NCBI RefSeq assembly: GCF_003323745.1
Contig: NZ_QOIL01000014.1
Coordinates: 186,001-250,000 of the forward strand
Origin: Sphaerisporangium album
GTDB lineage: Bacteria > Actinomycetota > Actinomycetes > Streptosporangiales > Streptosporangiaceae
DNA: 64,000 nt
Reading direction: 5' to 3'
The translations under genes were made by a program, and so were the position numbers. The notes below the pieces were generated by a model, which was not told where the DNA came from, ran no database searches, and saw nothing but the letters and a program-made list of their open reading frames with translations. The first letter of the stretch is position 1. The number at the start of each line of letters is the position of its first letter. Positions 38,701-45,494 of the stretch are shown here, piece by piece.

Positions 38701-38862
38701 GCACTCGGCGGTCTCGACCGCGTACCCCTCGGCGGTGAGCGCGTGCACCAGCCTGCGGTCGGCCCCGGCGGCCCGGGTGCCGGCCTCGCGGTCGAGGAAG
38801 ACCAGCGCCCTGCGCGTCCTGATCGCCGGAGCGGGCGGGGCTGAAATGATCAACGAGGTCAT
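35710..38862 (-). CDS. KAP P-loop NTPase with degenerate caspase-like N-terminal domain
   Basis: A 1050-residue protein. Residues about 18-220 follow the actinobacterial caspase/metacaspase pattern strand by strand (RALVFLD; VEPGDLLLVRW; LLLIVDFG; LTAILADGILSGEADLDRDG). The catalytic SGHG and DCChSG motifs are replaced (WSTESGW, VDFGWLV), so protease activity is unlikely. A helical segment (225-345) leads to a KAP NTPase with Walker A GPWGAGKTS near 395 and Walker B VVFVDDLDRCS near 662. Two membrane helices (about 540-595) sit between them, as in known KAP proteins. The C-terminus has the family NPRELKRYVNVFRFY. AGGGGAG precedes the ATG. KAP NTPases are often in phage-defence or signalling systems; the role here is inferred. 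Confidence 0.82.
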   Translation of the reverse strand: MTSLIISAPPAPAIRTRRALVFLDREAGTRAAGADRRLVHALTAEGYAVETAECDAADHRRVGDFLDTVEPGDLLLVRWSTESGWGRREFGALMDEFARRVERSDGAALLLIVDFGWLVTASPGPPHEATGRLPVRGEPVAAAAALTTSAIVPARHGRPVSLTAILADGILSGEADLDRDGTISVGDLFRYAQERSAGADRTPFLLTYGEGELIGVASPRRAVHDLGEEFGTALARLAVLGDAVPPMSAAELVNRIYEVHLGPDARQLLRRAALLEEDEPLTPEAARLLAEGASPEEALRELRAWGLLGHDTPLAGPAIRQAVAGRLEAGEPAHVSALLRRRRAATRPVRPRTRLTGDRWTLQDRLGHRVHAEAVAAFIRHPDTRPPLTIGVKGPWGAGKTSLMRMIQDLLDPGAAEDRATEIHLGRTDVPRRARRRRGRVTNAEVLARAKRPEEDDPDRATPGELPMRPADWRPTVWFNPWMYQNGEQVWAGLAHEIISQVTGRLPRGERERFWLTLNLSRVDREAVRRRGYGLAATRLLPVALALCATLLFTGASLAACALFPAVGSLLRGTAAAVGSGGSVLLMAAAAVRLTRFLGESADTAFRKLVRQPDLLGSPAQAQQLVPDPGYRSRTGFLHLVQTDMRRVLGMVATEERPLVVFVDDLDRCSPGTVAQVIEAVNLFLAGEFPNCVFVLAMEPEVVAAHVEVAYRDLARTLPSGAEERSGLGWRFLEKIIQLPLSVPLLDDGERIPAYLRTLLDVPPAREGVASDARDTAGAGGQGAQPDPELVDRMESAIRALRPTAEDLDTVARRVQDAVGPPAAPGTWAGAPKPGLFSRRTPITFLTRTGALRTEAAAPGRAARTSPRPPHDSIGGLTAAARLAADRVYDDIYSDENAYAAIERVLPALTLSNPRELKRYVNVFRFYSFVTYRRALAGAARASDDEVAKLAVLTVRWPHLLSLFARDAEPPAGRDAEPTECQDSERPGEGRTVLERLERAAAVPGRQEWAEALTEAGLLRNGKAGTARWDALRVLLSAPPSVACLARDLL

Positions 38863-39097
38863 CGGACGGCTCCCCTGGCCGGGCGGCGGGCTCGGACGCC
38901 CCCGGATCCGCGGCCGGCGACGCGGCGCCCGCACGATGATCGCAGCCCGCCCGGCCCATCCCCGGCGCGGCGCGGCAGGGGAGGCCGAGATCTTGCCCCG
39001 CGTTTGCCGAAGCTTGTCGATCTTCGCCCGGCGTCCCTCGCAGATCTTCGTACGCCGCGTCCGTCTCCTCAGAGGTACTTGGACGCCGGGCCATCCC

Positions 39098-40012
39098 TCA
39101 GAGGTCTCGTGACCACGTCTGGACGGTGACGTCCGCGCCGTAGGAACGCTCGTCGTGCTGCTCGTCCAGCTGGAAGCCCGCCCGCTGGTAGATGCGCCGG
39201 GCGGAGGCCAGCACCTCGACGGTCATCAGGACGATGCGCGCGTACCCGGCGCGCCGGGCGAAGGCCAGGCACTCCTCGACCAGGCGCCCGCCGATGCCCA
39301 TACCCCGGGTGGACGGCTCGACCAGCAGGAGCCGCAGCCGCGCCGTCCGGTCGTCGTCCCTGACGCACATGATCGAGCCCGCGCGCTCGCCCTCCACTTC
39401 GGCGATCCAGCACGCCTCGCGCTTGGGGTCGTGGTCGCGGACGTAGTCGGCGACGATGCGCGCGGTCATGGCCTCGAACGTCTCGTCCCAGCCGTACTCG
39501 TCGGCGTACAGCACGCCGTGGCGGTGGACTATCCAGCCGAGGTCGCCGGGGCGGGGCGGGCGGATGACGTACGGCTCGCGGCCCGCGCCGTCGTCGCCGA
39601 GGATGCGCTGGATGGCGGCCATGCTGGACTTCAGCCGCCGCCGGTCCTCTGCGGCGAGGGGTGCCAGCAGGTCGCGCACGTCCGACGCCGACGCCGCGTC
39701 CAGGACCCGCCACACCTCAAGACCGTGCGGGCTAAGCCGCACGACCTGCCGCCGGGCGTCGGCGGCCGAGCGCGCCCGCGTGACGAGCCCGCCGGACTCG
39801 AACCGCGCCAGCATGCGGCTGAGGTAGCCGGCGTCGAGGCCGAGCAGCCGCCGCAGCTCGCCCGTCTCCATCTCCTCGTGCGCCCGCAGCTCGAACAGGA
39901 CCCTGGCCTCGGTCAGGGAGTACGGCGTGTCGTGCATGCCGGCGCCGAGGACTCCGATCACGCGCGTGTAGAAGCGGTTGAAGGTGCGGACGTCGGCGAC
40001 GAGCTCTTCCAT
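39098..40012 (-). CDS. MarR regulator fused to GNAT acetyltransferase
   Basis: A 304-residue bifunctional protein. Residues 1-145 are a MarR winged helix (SLTEARVLFEL, LLGLDAGYLSRMLARFESGGLV). Residues about 155-304 are a GNAT acetyltransferase with the acetyl-CoA loop RGMGIGGRLVEECL. This fusion is a known family (MarR-GNAT), usually acting on amino acids or drugs; the substrate is unknown here. ATG 40012 has GGAG upstream; a TTG at 40024 is possible but lies before that site. A pair of overlapping palindromes covers its promoter, indicating autoregulation. It diverges from the lactonase gene. Confidence 0.9.
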   Translation of the reverse strand: MEELVADVRTFNRFYTRVIGVLGAGMHDTPYSLTEARVLFELRAHEEMETGELRRLLGLDAGYLSRMLARFESGGLVTRARSAADARRQVVRLSPHGLEVWRVLDAASASDVRDLLAPLAAEDRRRLKSSMAAIQRILGDDGAGREPYVIRPPRPGDLGWIVHRHGVLYADEYGWDETFEAMTARIVADYVRDHDPKREACWIAEVEGERAGSIMCVRDDDRTARLRLLLVEPSTRGMGIGGRLVEECLAFARRAGYARIVLMTVEVLASARRIYQRAGFQLDEQHDERSYGADVTVQTWSRDL

Positions 40013-40024
40013 CCCTTGCTCCAA

Positions 40025-40049
40025 TCAACGGATTCGTTGACTGAGTCAA
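40025..40049 (-). promoter_or_regulatory. overlapping palindromes, candidate MarR operator
   Basis: TCAACG-GATT-CGTTGA (40025-40040) and TTGACT-G-AGTCAA (40037-40049) are both perfect and share TTGA. The first begins 13 bp upstream of the MarR-GNAT start codon and both overlap TTGACT, a candidate minus-strand -35. Confidence 0.6.
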
Positions 40050-40204
40050 GCATATGGACGCGCCGAAGATCCAGACCCGCGGCGCGCGAAAATGCCGGGT
40101 TTCGTGCCGGGAAAGCGAAATCTGTTGCGGGACGGGGACGCACCGTACGTTCCATGTGGCCGCAACGAGGATCAAGGAGAGGCCGGGGCGCTATCGTCGG
40201 TGCC

Positions 40205-41254
40205 ATGACTTCGGGGACTTCGGAGACTTCAGAGAACGGCGCGGGCGCCGCAGGCCACGACCTCGTCTACATCGGCGGATACACCCCGGAGACCGGCGGC
40301 ACCGGCCTCGGGCTCACGGTCGCCCGGCGGCAGGACGGCGCGCTCACCGCGATCGCCGAGACCTCCGCGCCCGGCCCCTCCTTCCTCGCCATGCACCCGC
40401 GCCTGCCCGTGCTGTACGCCGTGCTGGAACGCGAGGAGGGCGGCGTCGCCGCCTACTCGGCCGACCCCGAGGGCCCCAAGCTGCTCGCCGACGGCGCCAG
40501 CGGCGGGTCCTACCCCTGCCACCTGGCCGTCGACCCGACCGGGACGTGGCTCGCGATCGCCAACTACGGCGACGGCACCGTCGCGGTGTACCGGCTCGGC
40601 AGCTCCGGCCTGTTCGACGGCCGCCCGAGGCTGTTCCCCAACGAGGGCCACGGCCCCGACCCCGCGCGCCAGGCCGAGCCGCACGCCCACCAGGCCGTGT
40701 TCGGCCCCGGCCGCATTCTGCACGTCACCGACCTCGGCACCGACGAGGTCCGCCGCTTCCTGCTCGGCGCCGGGCCCGAGCCCCACCCGGAGGGGCCGGC
40801 CCGCCTGCCGTCCGGCTCCGGCCCGCGGCACATGGCCCGCCACGACGACCGCTGGTACGTCACGGGCGAGCTGGACGGCATGATCACCATTCTCGACTCC
40901 GAGTGGCGCGAGATCGGGCGGACGCCCGCCAGCCGCTCCTCGGTCCGCAACCACGTCTCGCACATCGAGATCGCGCAGGACGGCCGCCACCTCTACGTCG
41001 CCAACCGCGGCCCCGACACCATCTCGGTCTTCTCCCTCGACGGCGGGGAAGGCCCGGGGCTCACCCCGGTCGCCGAGGTCGGGTCCGGCGGGCTGTGGCC
41101 CCGCCACTTCGCCCTGGCCGGCGACAGGATGTACGTCGCCAACCAGCGCTCCGACGAGGTCGCCACGCTCGCGCTCAGCGACGGCGTCCCCCGGATCACG
41201 GGGGAGAGCTTCAAGGTCGGCAGCCCCTCGTGCGTGCTCGTGGTGCCCGCCTGA
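40205..41254 (+). CDS. lactonase family protein (6-phosphogluconolactonase-like propeller)
   Basis: A 349-residue seven-bladed propeller of the Pgl/YbhE lactonase family. Blades show YIGGYTPETGG, SFLAMHPRLPVLYAV, CHLAVDPTGTWLAIANY, HAHQAVFGPG, VTDLGTDEVRRF, GPRHMARH and LYVANRGPDTISVF. It may hydrolyse 6-phosphogluconolactone, but the family also holds unrelated lactonases. TATCGT (40192-40197) lies 7 nt before the ATG, fitting a leaderless mRNA. Downstream is phosphofructokinase on the same strand, after a 204-bp gap containing a DasR-like site. Confidence 0.87.
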   Translation: MTSGTSETSENGAGAAGHDLVYIGGYTPETGGTGLGLTVARRQDGALTAIAETSAPGPSFLAMHPRLPVLYAVLEREEGGVAAYSADPEGPKLLADGASGGSYPCHLAVDPTGTWLAIANYGDGTVAVYRLGSSGLFDGRPRLFPNEGHGPDPARQAEPHAHQAVFGPGRILHVTDLGTDEVRRFLLGAGPEPHPEGPARLPSGSGPRHMARHDDRWYVTGELDGMITILDSEWREIGRTPASRSSVRNHVSHIEIAQDGRHLYVANRGPDTISVFSLDGGEGPGLTPVAEVGSGGLWPRHFALAGDRMYVANQRSDEVATLALSDGVPRITGESFKVGSPSCVLVVPA

Positions 41255-41301
41255 GCGGTCCGTTTCACGACGCCGCGCCGCGTACGGTACGGTCTAACCA
41301 C

Positions 41302-41315
41302 TTGGTCTAGACCAA
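41302..41315. promoter_or_regulatory. DasR-like (dre) palindrome upstream of phosphofructokinase
   Basis: TTGGTCTAGACCAA is a perfect 14-bp palindrome and contains GGTCTAGACC, the core of the DasR/NagR (GntR-HutC) operator. A related partial site GGTCTAACCA lies immediately to the left (41291-41300). It is about 145 bp upstream of the pfk start. Confidence 0.65.
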
Positions 41316-41458
41316 TGTTGGCGCCTGCGGCACAATGCCATGCGGCGGCGGCCACATCGGTGACCTCGAAGACCTCGGGTGCTCCGGCGGTGCAAGGCGA
41401 ATCGGTGGCCGCGGAGCTCAACATAGTCTGGCTGTGAACCCATCGGGAGGAACCCGCC

Positions 41459-42484
41459 ATGCGCATCGGAGTACTGACCGGGGGCGGCGACTGCCCCGGG
41501 CTCAACGCGGTCATCCGCGCCGTCGTCCGCAAGGGCATCGGCGTCTACGGTCACGAGTTCGTCGGCTTCCGCGACGGCTGGCGCGGCCCGCTCGAGGGCG
41601 ACACCATGCCGCTGGAGGTCCAGTCCGTGCGCGGCATCCTCCCGCGCGGCGGAACGATCCTCGGTTCCTCGCGGACCAACCCCATCAAGATCGAGGGCGG
41701 CGTCGACCGCATCAAGGCCAACCTGGCCGAGGGCGGCGTGGACGCGCTCATCGCGATCGGCGGCGAGGACACGCTGGGCGTCGCCAAGCAGCTCTTCGAC
41801 CGCGGCGTCAACGTCATCGGCGTGCCGAAGACCATCGACAACGACCTCAACGCCACCGACTACACCTTCGGCTTCGACACGGCCGTCAACATCGCGACCG
41901 AGGCGATCGACCGCCTGCACACCACGGCCGAGTCCCACCACCGCGCGCTGATCTGCGAGGTCATGGGCCGCCACGCGGGCTGGATCGCCCTGCACGCGGG
42001 CATGGCGGGCGGCGCCAACGTCATCCTCATCCCCGAGAAGCCGTTCGACATCGACAAGGTTTGCGAGTACGTCGAGAGCCGCTTCAAGATCCGCTACTCG
42101 CCGATCATCGTCGTCGCCGAGGGCGCCCACCCGATCGAGGGCCAGATGGCCCTGCAGGCCGGCGAGCTCGACGCGTTCGGCCACGTCCGCCTCGGCGGCA
42201 TCGGCGAGCTGCTCGCCCACGAGATCGAGAAGCGCACCGGCAAGGAGGCCCGCACCACCGTGCTCGGCCACGTCCAGCGCGGCGGCACCCCGAGCGCCTA
42301 CGACCGCGTCCTCGCCACCCGCTTCGGTCTCCAGGCGATCGACGCCGCCCACGAGGGCGACTTCGGCAAGATGGTCGCGCTGCGCGGTACCGACATCGTC
42401 CGCGTCGGCCTGGACGCGGCGACCTCCGAGCTGAAGACCGTCCCGGTGTCCCGGTACGAGGAGGCCGAGGTCTTCTTCGGCTGA
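41459..42484 (+). CDS. pfkA: 6-phosphofructokinase, probably PPi-dependent
   Basis: A 341-residue phosphofructokinase that converts fructose-6-phosphate to fructose-1,6-bisphosphate. The phosphoryl-donor loop reads GGGDCPG, then IGGEDTLG and PKTIDND. In the family the Asp (GGEDT) and Lys (PKTIDND) combination marks pyrophosphate-using enzymes such as the Amycolatopsis methanolica one, while ATP enzymes have Gly at the first site. The reaction may therefore be reversible. Substrate motifs MGRHAGWIA and GHVQRGG are intact. GGGAGG gives a strong ribosome site. A hairpin terminator follows the stop. Confidence 0.9.
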   Translation: MRIGVLTGGGDCPGLNAVIRAVVRKGIGVYGHEFVGFRDGWRGPLEGDTMPLEVQSVRGILPRGGTILGSSRTNPIKIEGGVDRIKANLAEGGVDALIAIGGEDTLGVAKQLFDRGVNVIGVPKTIDNDLNATDYTFGFDTAVNIATEAIDRLHTTAESHHRALICEVMGRHAGWIALHAGMAGGANVILIPEKPFDIDKVCEYVESRFKIRYSPIIVVAEGAHPIEGQMALQAGELDAFGHVRLGGIGELLAHEIEKRTGKEARTTVLGHVQRGGTPSAYDRVLATRFGLQAIDAAHEGDFGKMVALRGTDIVRVGLDAATSELKTVPVSRYEEAEVFFG

Positions 42485-42492
42485 TCGCCGGC

Positions 42493-42508
42493 GCCCGCCC
42501 CGGCGGGC
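42493..42508 (+). terminator. hairpin after phosphofructokinase
   Basis: GCCCGC-CCCG-GCGGGC, a 6-bp GC-only stem, lies 9 bp after the pfk stop. There is no U-run. Confidence 0.45.
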
Positions 42509-42550
42509 ACGCCGTCAGTCCGCGCCTCCGGCCGCCCGTCAGGGCCCGGA

Positions 42551-42580
42551 GGCGTTCGCGTTGCGGGCGTTCGCGTTCCG
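42551..42580. repeat. 15-bp tandem repeat
   Basis: GGCGTTCGCGTTGCG is followed by the same unit with one G-to-C change, in the 260-bp gap before thiI. No function can be assigned. Confidence 0.4.
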
Positions 42581-42744
42581 GGCGGAGCCGAGGCCGGGTC
42601 TGTAACCTCCGGGTGAGGTGGTCGCGGGCAGGTGCGGGGGACCGGCAGGTCGTCATCCGGGATAAATTGAGTGGTGCCGCACGCCGGAACGGTCGTCACC
42701 CGGCGCGTGCCCGATCCCGACCCTCATGCCCGGAGGCCCACCGT

Positions 42745-43965
42745 ATGTCCGTCGTGCCCCCCTCAGCTCTGGGCGAGCCCTGTGTCCTGCTGAAGCTGGG
42801 CGAGGTCGTCCTCAAGGGCAAGAATCGCGAGCTGTTCGAGCGGCGGCTCCAGGCGAACATCAAGTCCGCGCTGAAGGGCTTCGACGTGCGTGCGGACGTC
42901 CGCCAGCGGCACGGCGTCATCGCCATCCTGCTGCCCGACGGCACGAGCGTGGACGTCGCCGATGCGGTCGCCGAGCGTCTCACCGACGTCATGGGCCTGG
43001 TGTGGATCCACCGCGCCTGGCGCGTCGCCAAGGACCCCGACGCCGTCACGGCCGCCGCGCTGGAGCTGGTCGCCGGGCGCACCGAGCTGATCGAGCGGCG
43101 CGCGACCTTCGCCGTCCGCTCGCGCCGCCGCGACAAGCGGTTCCCGCTGCGGTCCAACGAGCTCGACCGCGTGGTCGGCGGCGAGATCAACGACAAGTAC
43201 GGCCTGCCGGTGCGGCTGAAGAACCCCGAGCTGACCGTGCACATCGAGGTCGACAGGGACGAGGTGTTCGTCTTCACCGACGGCCTGCCGGGCCACGGCG
43301 GCCTGCCCGTCGGCATCAGCGGGCGCGGCCTGGTGCTCATGTCCGGCGGCATCGACTCGCCGGTGGCGGCCTACCGCATGCTCCGCCGCGGCCTCAGCGT
43401 CGATTTCCTGCACTTCTCCGGCATCCCGTTCACGACCTCCGAGTCGATCTACAAGGCGTACGCGCTGGTGCGCAAGCTGTCCAAGTTCCAGGACCGCGCG
43501 CGGCTGTTCGTGGTGCCGTTCGGCAAGGCGCAGCAGTCCCTGCGCTCCTCCGGCGCCGACCGGCTCCAGGTCGTCGCGCAGCGCCGCCTGATGCTCAAGA
43601 CCGCCGAGGAGGTCGCCCACCGCCTGCGGCGCGACGTGCTCGTCACCGGAGATTCCCTCGGCCAGGTGTCGTCCCAGACCCTGCAGAACCTCACCGCGCT
43701 GGACGACGCGGTCGCGATGCCGATCCTGCGGCCGCTCATCGGCATGGACAAGACCGAGATCATGGCCGAGGCCCGCCGCATCGGCACCCTGGCGATCTCC
43801 GAACTCCCCGACGAGGACTGCTGCACCCTGCTCGCCCCCCGCCGCGCCGAGACCCGCGCCAGGATCGCCGACCTCCGCCAGATCGAGAAGCGCCTGGACG
43901 CCGAAGAACTCGCCGTCCAACTCGCCGCCTCGATCCAGGAGTACAAGCTGGACGACCCCGCCTGA
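42745..43965 (+). CDS. thiI: tRNA 4-thiouridine synthase / thiamine sulfur-transfer protein ThiI
   Basis: A 406-residue ThiI with an N-terminal ferredoxin-like region, a THUMP domain (about 65-165), and a PP-loop ATPase with LMSGGIDSPVAAYRML. It adenylates U8 of tRNA for thiolation and, in some bacteria, moves sulfur to ThiS. The conserved Cys pair in PDEDCCTLL is present, but the C-terminal rhodanese domain of E. coli ThiI is absent, as in most Gram-positive forms. CGGAGG precedes the ATG. ThiS and ThiG are encoded 19 kb away at the end of the window. No TPP riboswitch is seen upstream. Confidence 0.92.
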   Translation: MSVVPPSALGEPCVLLKLGEVVLKGKNRELFERRLQANIKSALKGFDVRADVRQRHGVIAILLPDGTSVDVADAVAERLTDVMGLVWIHRAWRVAKDPDAVTAAALELVAGRTELIERRATFAVRSRRRDKRFPLRSNELDRVVGGEINDKYGLPVRLKNPELTVHIEVDRDEVFVFTDGLPGHGGLPVGISGRGLVLMSGGIDSPVAAYRMLRRGLSVDFLHFSGIPFTTSESIYKAYALVRKLSKFQDRARLFVVPFGKAQQSLRSSGADRLQVVAQRRLMLKTAEEVAHRLRRDVLVTGDSLGQVSSQTLQNLTALDDAVAMPILRPLIGMDKTEIMAEARRIGTLAISELPDEDCCTLLAPRRAETRARIADLRQIEKRLDAEELAVQLAASIQEYKLDDPA

Positions 43966-43992
43966 CCCCTCCACCTGGCAGGCCAGCCGCCG

Positions 43993-44020
43993 CCGAGCCG
44001 TGCCTTTCCGCCTGGCTCGG
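43993..44020 (+). terminator. hairpin after thiI
   Basis: CCGAGCC and GGCTCGG form a 7-bp perfect stem around a 14-nt loop, 27 bp after the thiI stop. Confidence 0.45.
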
Positions 44021-44029
44021 CTCGCCGTC

Positions 44030-44164
44030 GCCGGTCGTGTCGAACGGCGGCCCCGTCCATTCACGCCACTCCCGCAGCGTGCCCGCGATGGTCATCGAGC
44101 GGGCCGCGACCTCGCCGATGACGCCGCCCGCCCGCGCGTGGACGCGCAGCCAGGCTCCTGGCAA
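44030..44164 (-). pseudogene. C-terminal gene fragment (acetyltransferase-like tail?)
   Basis: A 45-codon segment reads PGAWLRVHARAGGVIGEVAARS, then IAGTLREWREWTG and PPFDTTG. This looks like the conserved C-terminal tail found on some actinobacterial GNAT-type proteins. It has no start, no upstream domain and no conserved continuation after the final Gly, so it is treated as a remnant. The family assignment is from memory of similar tails and is weak. It sits between thiI and a kinase gene, next to another remnant at 45 kb. Confidence 0.35.
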
Positions 44165-44249
44165 AAGTGGTGGACCTGACCTGGTCAGCGGTCGGTGTCG
44201 CGCACGAAGCGGGACGCGGTCAGCCGCGCAATCGCACGAGATAAACCTG

Positions 44250-44278
44250 GTGACGTCGACGATCACCCCCGGGATACT
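44250..44278 (+). promoter_or_regulatory. promoter of phosphotransferase gene
   Basis: GTGACG, a 17-bp spacer and GATACT, ending 8 nt before the ATG at 44287. This supports a leaderless transcript. Confidence 0.5.
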
Positions 44279-44286
44279 GGTCGCCT

Positions 44287-45033
44287 ATGGATGAGGTCCA
44301 AGTGGTCGTCGCCCATTCCGAGCGCGCGACCCTGCGCGTCGGCGATGTGTTCCTGAAGGTGGACGCCGATCAGGCACGCATCGAAGTCGAGGTCGAGGCG
44401 ATGGCCCTGGCGCCGGTCCCGACCCCGAAGGTCCTGTGGCACAAGCCGCCGGTGCTCGCGATCGCCGCGGTCCCGGGGACGGCGCTCGGCCGCCTCGGCG
44501 AGCCGTCGACCGCGTCCCCGGCGGCGTGGGCCGCGGCGGGCGCCGCCATCCGGAAGTTGCACGATGCGCCGCTGCCGCCCCGGCTCGGCCAGGCCGGCCG
44601 GGGCATCGACGAGTGGGCGGCGGAACTCGACGGCGAGTGCGAGTGGCTCGTGACGAACGGTGTCCTGCCCGCCGGCCTGGTCACCCGCAACCGCCAGGTC
44701 GCCGAGGCCGCGCTCCGGCCGTGGGCTCCGGTGTTCACGCACGGCGACCTGCAGATCGCTCACGTGTTCGTCGAAGGCGACGAGATCACCGGCATCATCG
44801 ACTGGTCCGAGGCGGGTCAAGGTGATGCCCTGTTCGACCTCGCCATCCTGACGCTCGGACACGAGGAGCACCTGGGCGACGTCGTCGCCGGCTATGGCAC
44901 CGATGTCGACCTCGACGTGATCCGCGCGTGGTGGTCGTTGCGAAGCCTGCTGGCGGTTCGCTGGCTGGCCGAGCACGGCTTCGACCCGTTCGCGCCGGGA
45001 TGTGAGATCGACGTGCTGCGATCCCGGCTGTGA
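44287..45033 (+). CDS. aminoglycoside phosphotransferase (APH)-fold kinase
   Basis: A 248-residue small-molecule kinase. The catalytic loop is FTHGDLQIAHVFV, with HGD and a downstream polar residue, and the metal motif is GIIDWSEAGQGD. An N-terminal lobe supplies the Lys in FLKVDAD. APH-fold kinases phosphorylate antibiotics, choline, sugars or homoserine; nothing here selects among these, so antibiotic resistance should not be assumed. A clear leaderless promoter precedes it. Its stop is close to an IS5-type transposase remnant, suggesting a rearranged neighbourhood. Confidence 0.82.
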   Translation: MDEVQVVVAHSERATLRVGDVFLKVDADQARIEVEVEAMALAPVPTPKVLWHKPPVLAIAAVPGTALGRLGEPSTASPAAWAAAGAAIRKLHDAPLPPRLGQAGRGIDEWAAELDGECEWLVTNGVLPAGLVTRNRQVAEAALRPWAPVFTHGDLQIAHVFVEGDEITGIIDWSEAGQGDALFDLAILTLGHEEHLGDVVAGYGTDVDLDVIRAWWSLRSLLAVRWLAEHGFDPFAPGCEIDVLRSRL

Positions 45034-45075
45034 GGCTGCGCGGCCCGACTGCTACGAGAAGTCCTATCGGGACGA

Positions 45076-45177
45076 TCAGTGGATGAGGCGTCGCCGGCAG
45101 ATGATGGCGGCGGCGAGGGTCATGAAGGCTTCGTGGACGTCGTCGCGAATCTCCCAGCGGATGCGCAGGCGGCCGCC
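45076..45177 (-). pseudogene. IS5-type transposase C-terminal remnant
   Basis: The last 33 codons of a DDE transposase remain. They contain RLRIRWEIRDDVHEAF, then MTLAAAIICRRRLIH and a stop, which matches the conserved end of IS5-family transposases. Upstream in frame the sequence loses similarity and meets a TGA at 45253-45255. No inverted terminal repeats or direct repeats were found around it. The element is dead. Confidence 0.6.
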
Positions 45178-45438
45178 CACACCGGCATCCGTGACGTCTT
45201 GGGCGCCGACACCCTGGCTGAGTTCGCGGTGCGGCTGGATGAGCAAGCAGTCTCACGTCGAGGCGCGGCGTAATGGCGTCTTTGTGATGGGTCCTTCCGT
45301 GATCCCGAACGGGGGCGGGGTGGGACCGACGTGGGCCATAGGTCCCTGAGGGGGTAGCCGGAGGCCCTGGAAGTACAGCCCGAGCCGGAGGCGAGGACCG
45401 TTTCCGGGACGGGTGGCCTCTTTGGGGGAAACGGGTGG

Positions 45439-45478
45439 GCCTGTGAGCCCCCGCGCTGTAAGGCGAGGGCTCACAGGC
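45439..45478 (-). terminator. strong terminator hairpin after aroF
   Basis: GCCTGTGAGCCC and GGGCTCACAGGC form a perfect 12-bp stem with a GC-rich internal loop, 17 bp beyond the aroF stop. The adjoining 45255-45438 stretch holds a short open frame of unknown value and no recognisable gene. Confidence 0.75.
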
Positions 45479-45494
45479 TCGTGATGCCGGGGGT

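Noticed and set aside
39069-39713. Alternative minus-strand frame suggesting a frameshift in the MarR-GNAT gene
   Set aside because: The 39098-40012 frame carries both complete domains without interruption; the other frame is a shadow.
42485-42744. TPP riboswitch upstream of thiI
   Set aside because: The conserved CTGAGA and ACCTGATC-type blocks are absent; only a hairpin and a short tandem repeat are present.
44287-45033. Aminoglycoside resistance gene
   Set aside because: APH-fold kinases have many substrates; no residue pattern here specifies an antibiotic, so only the fold is claimed.
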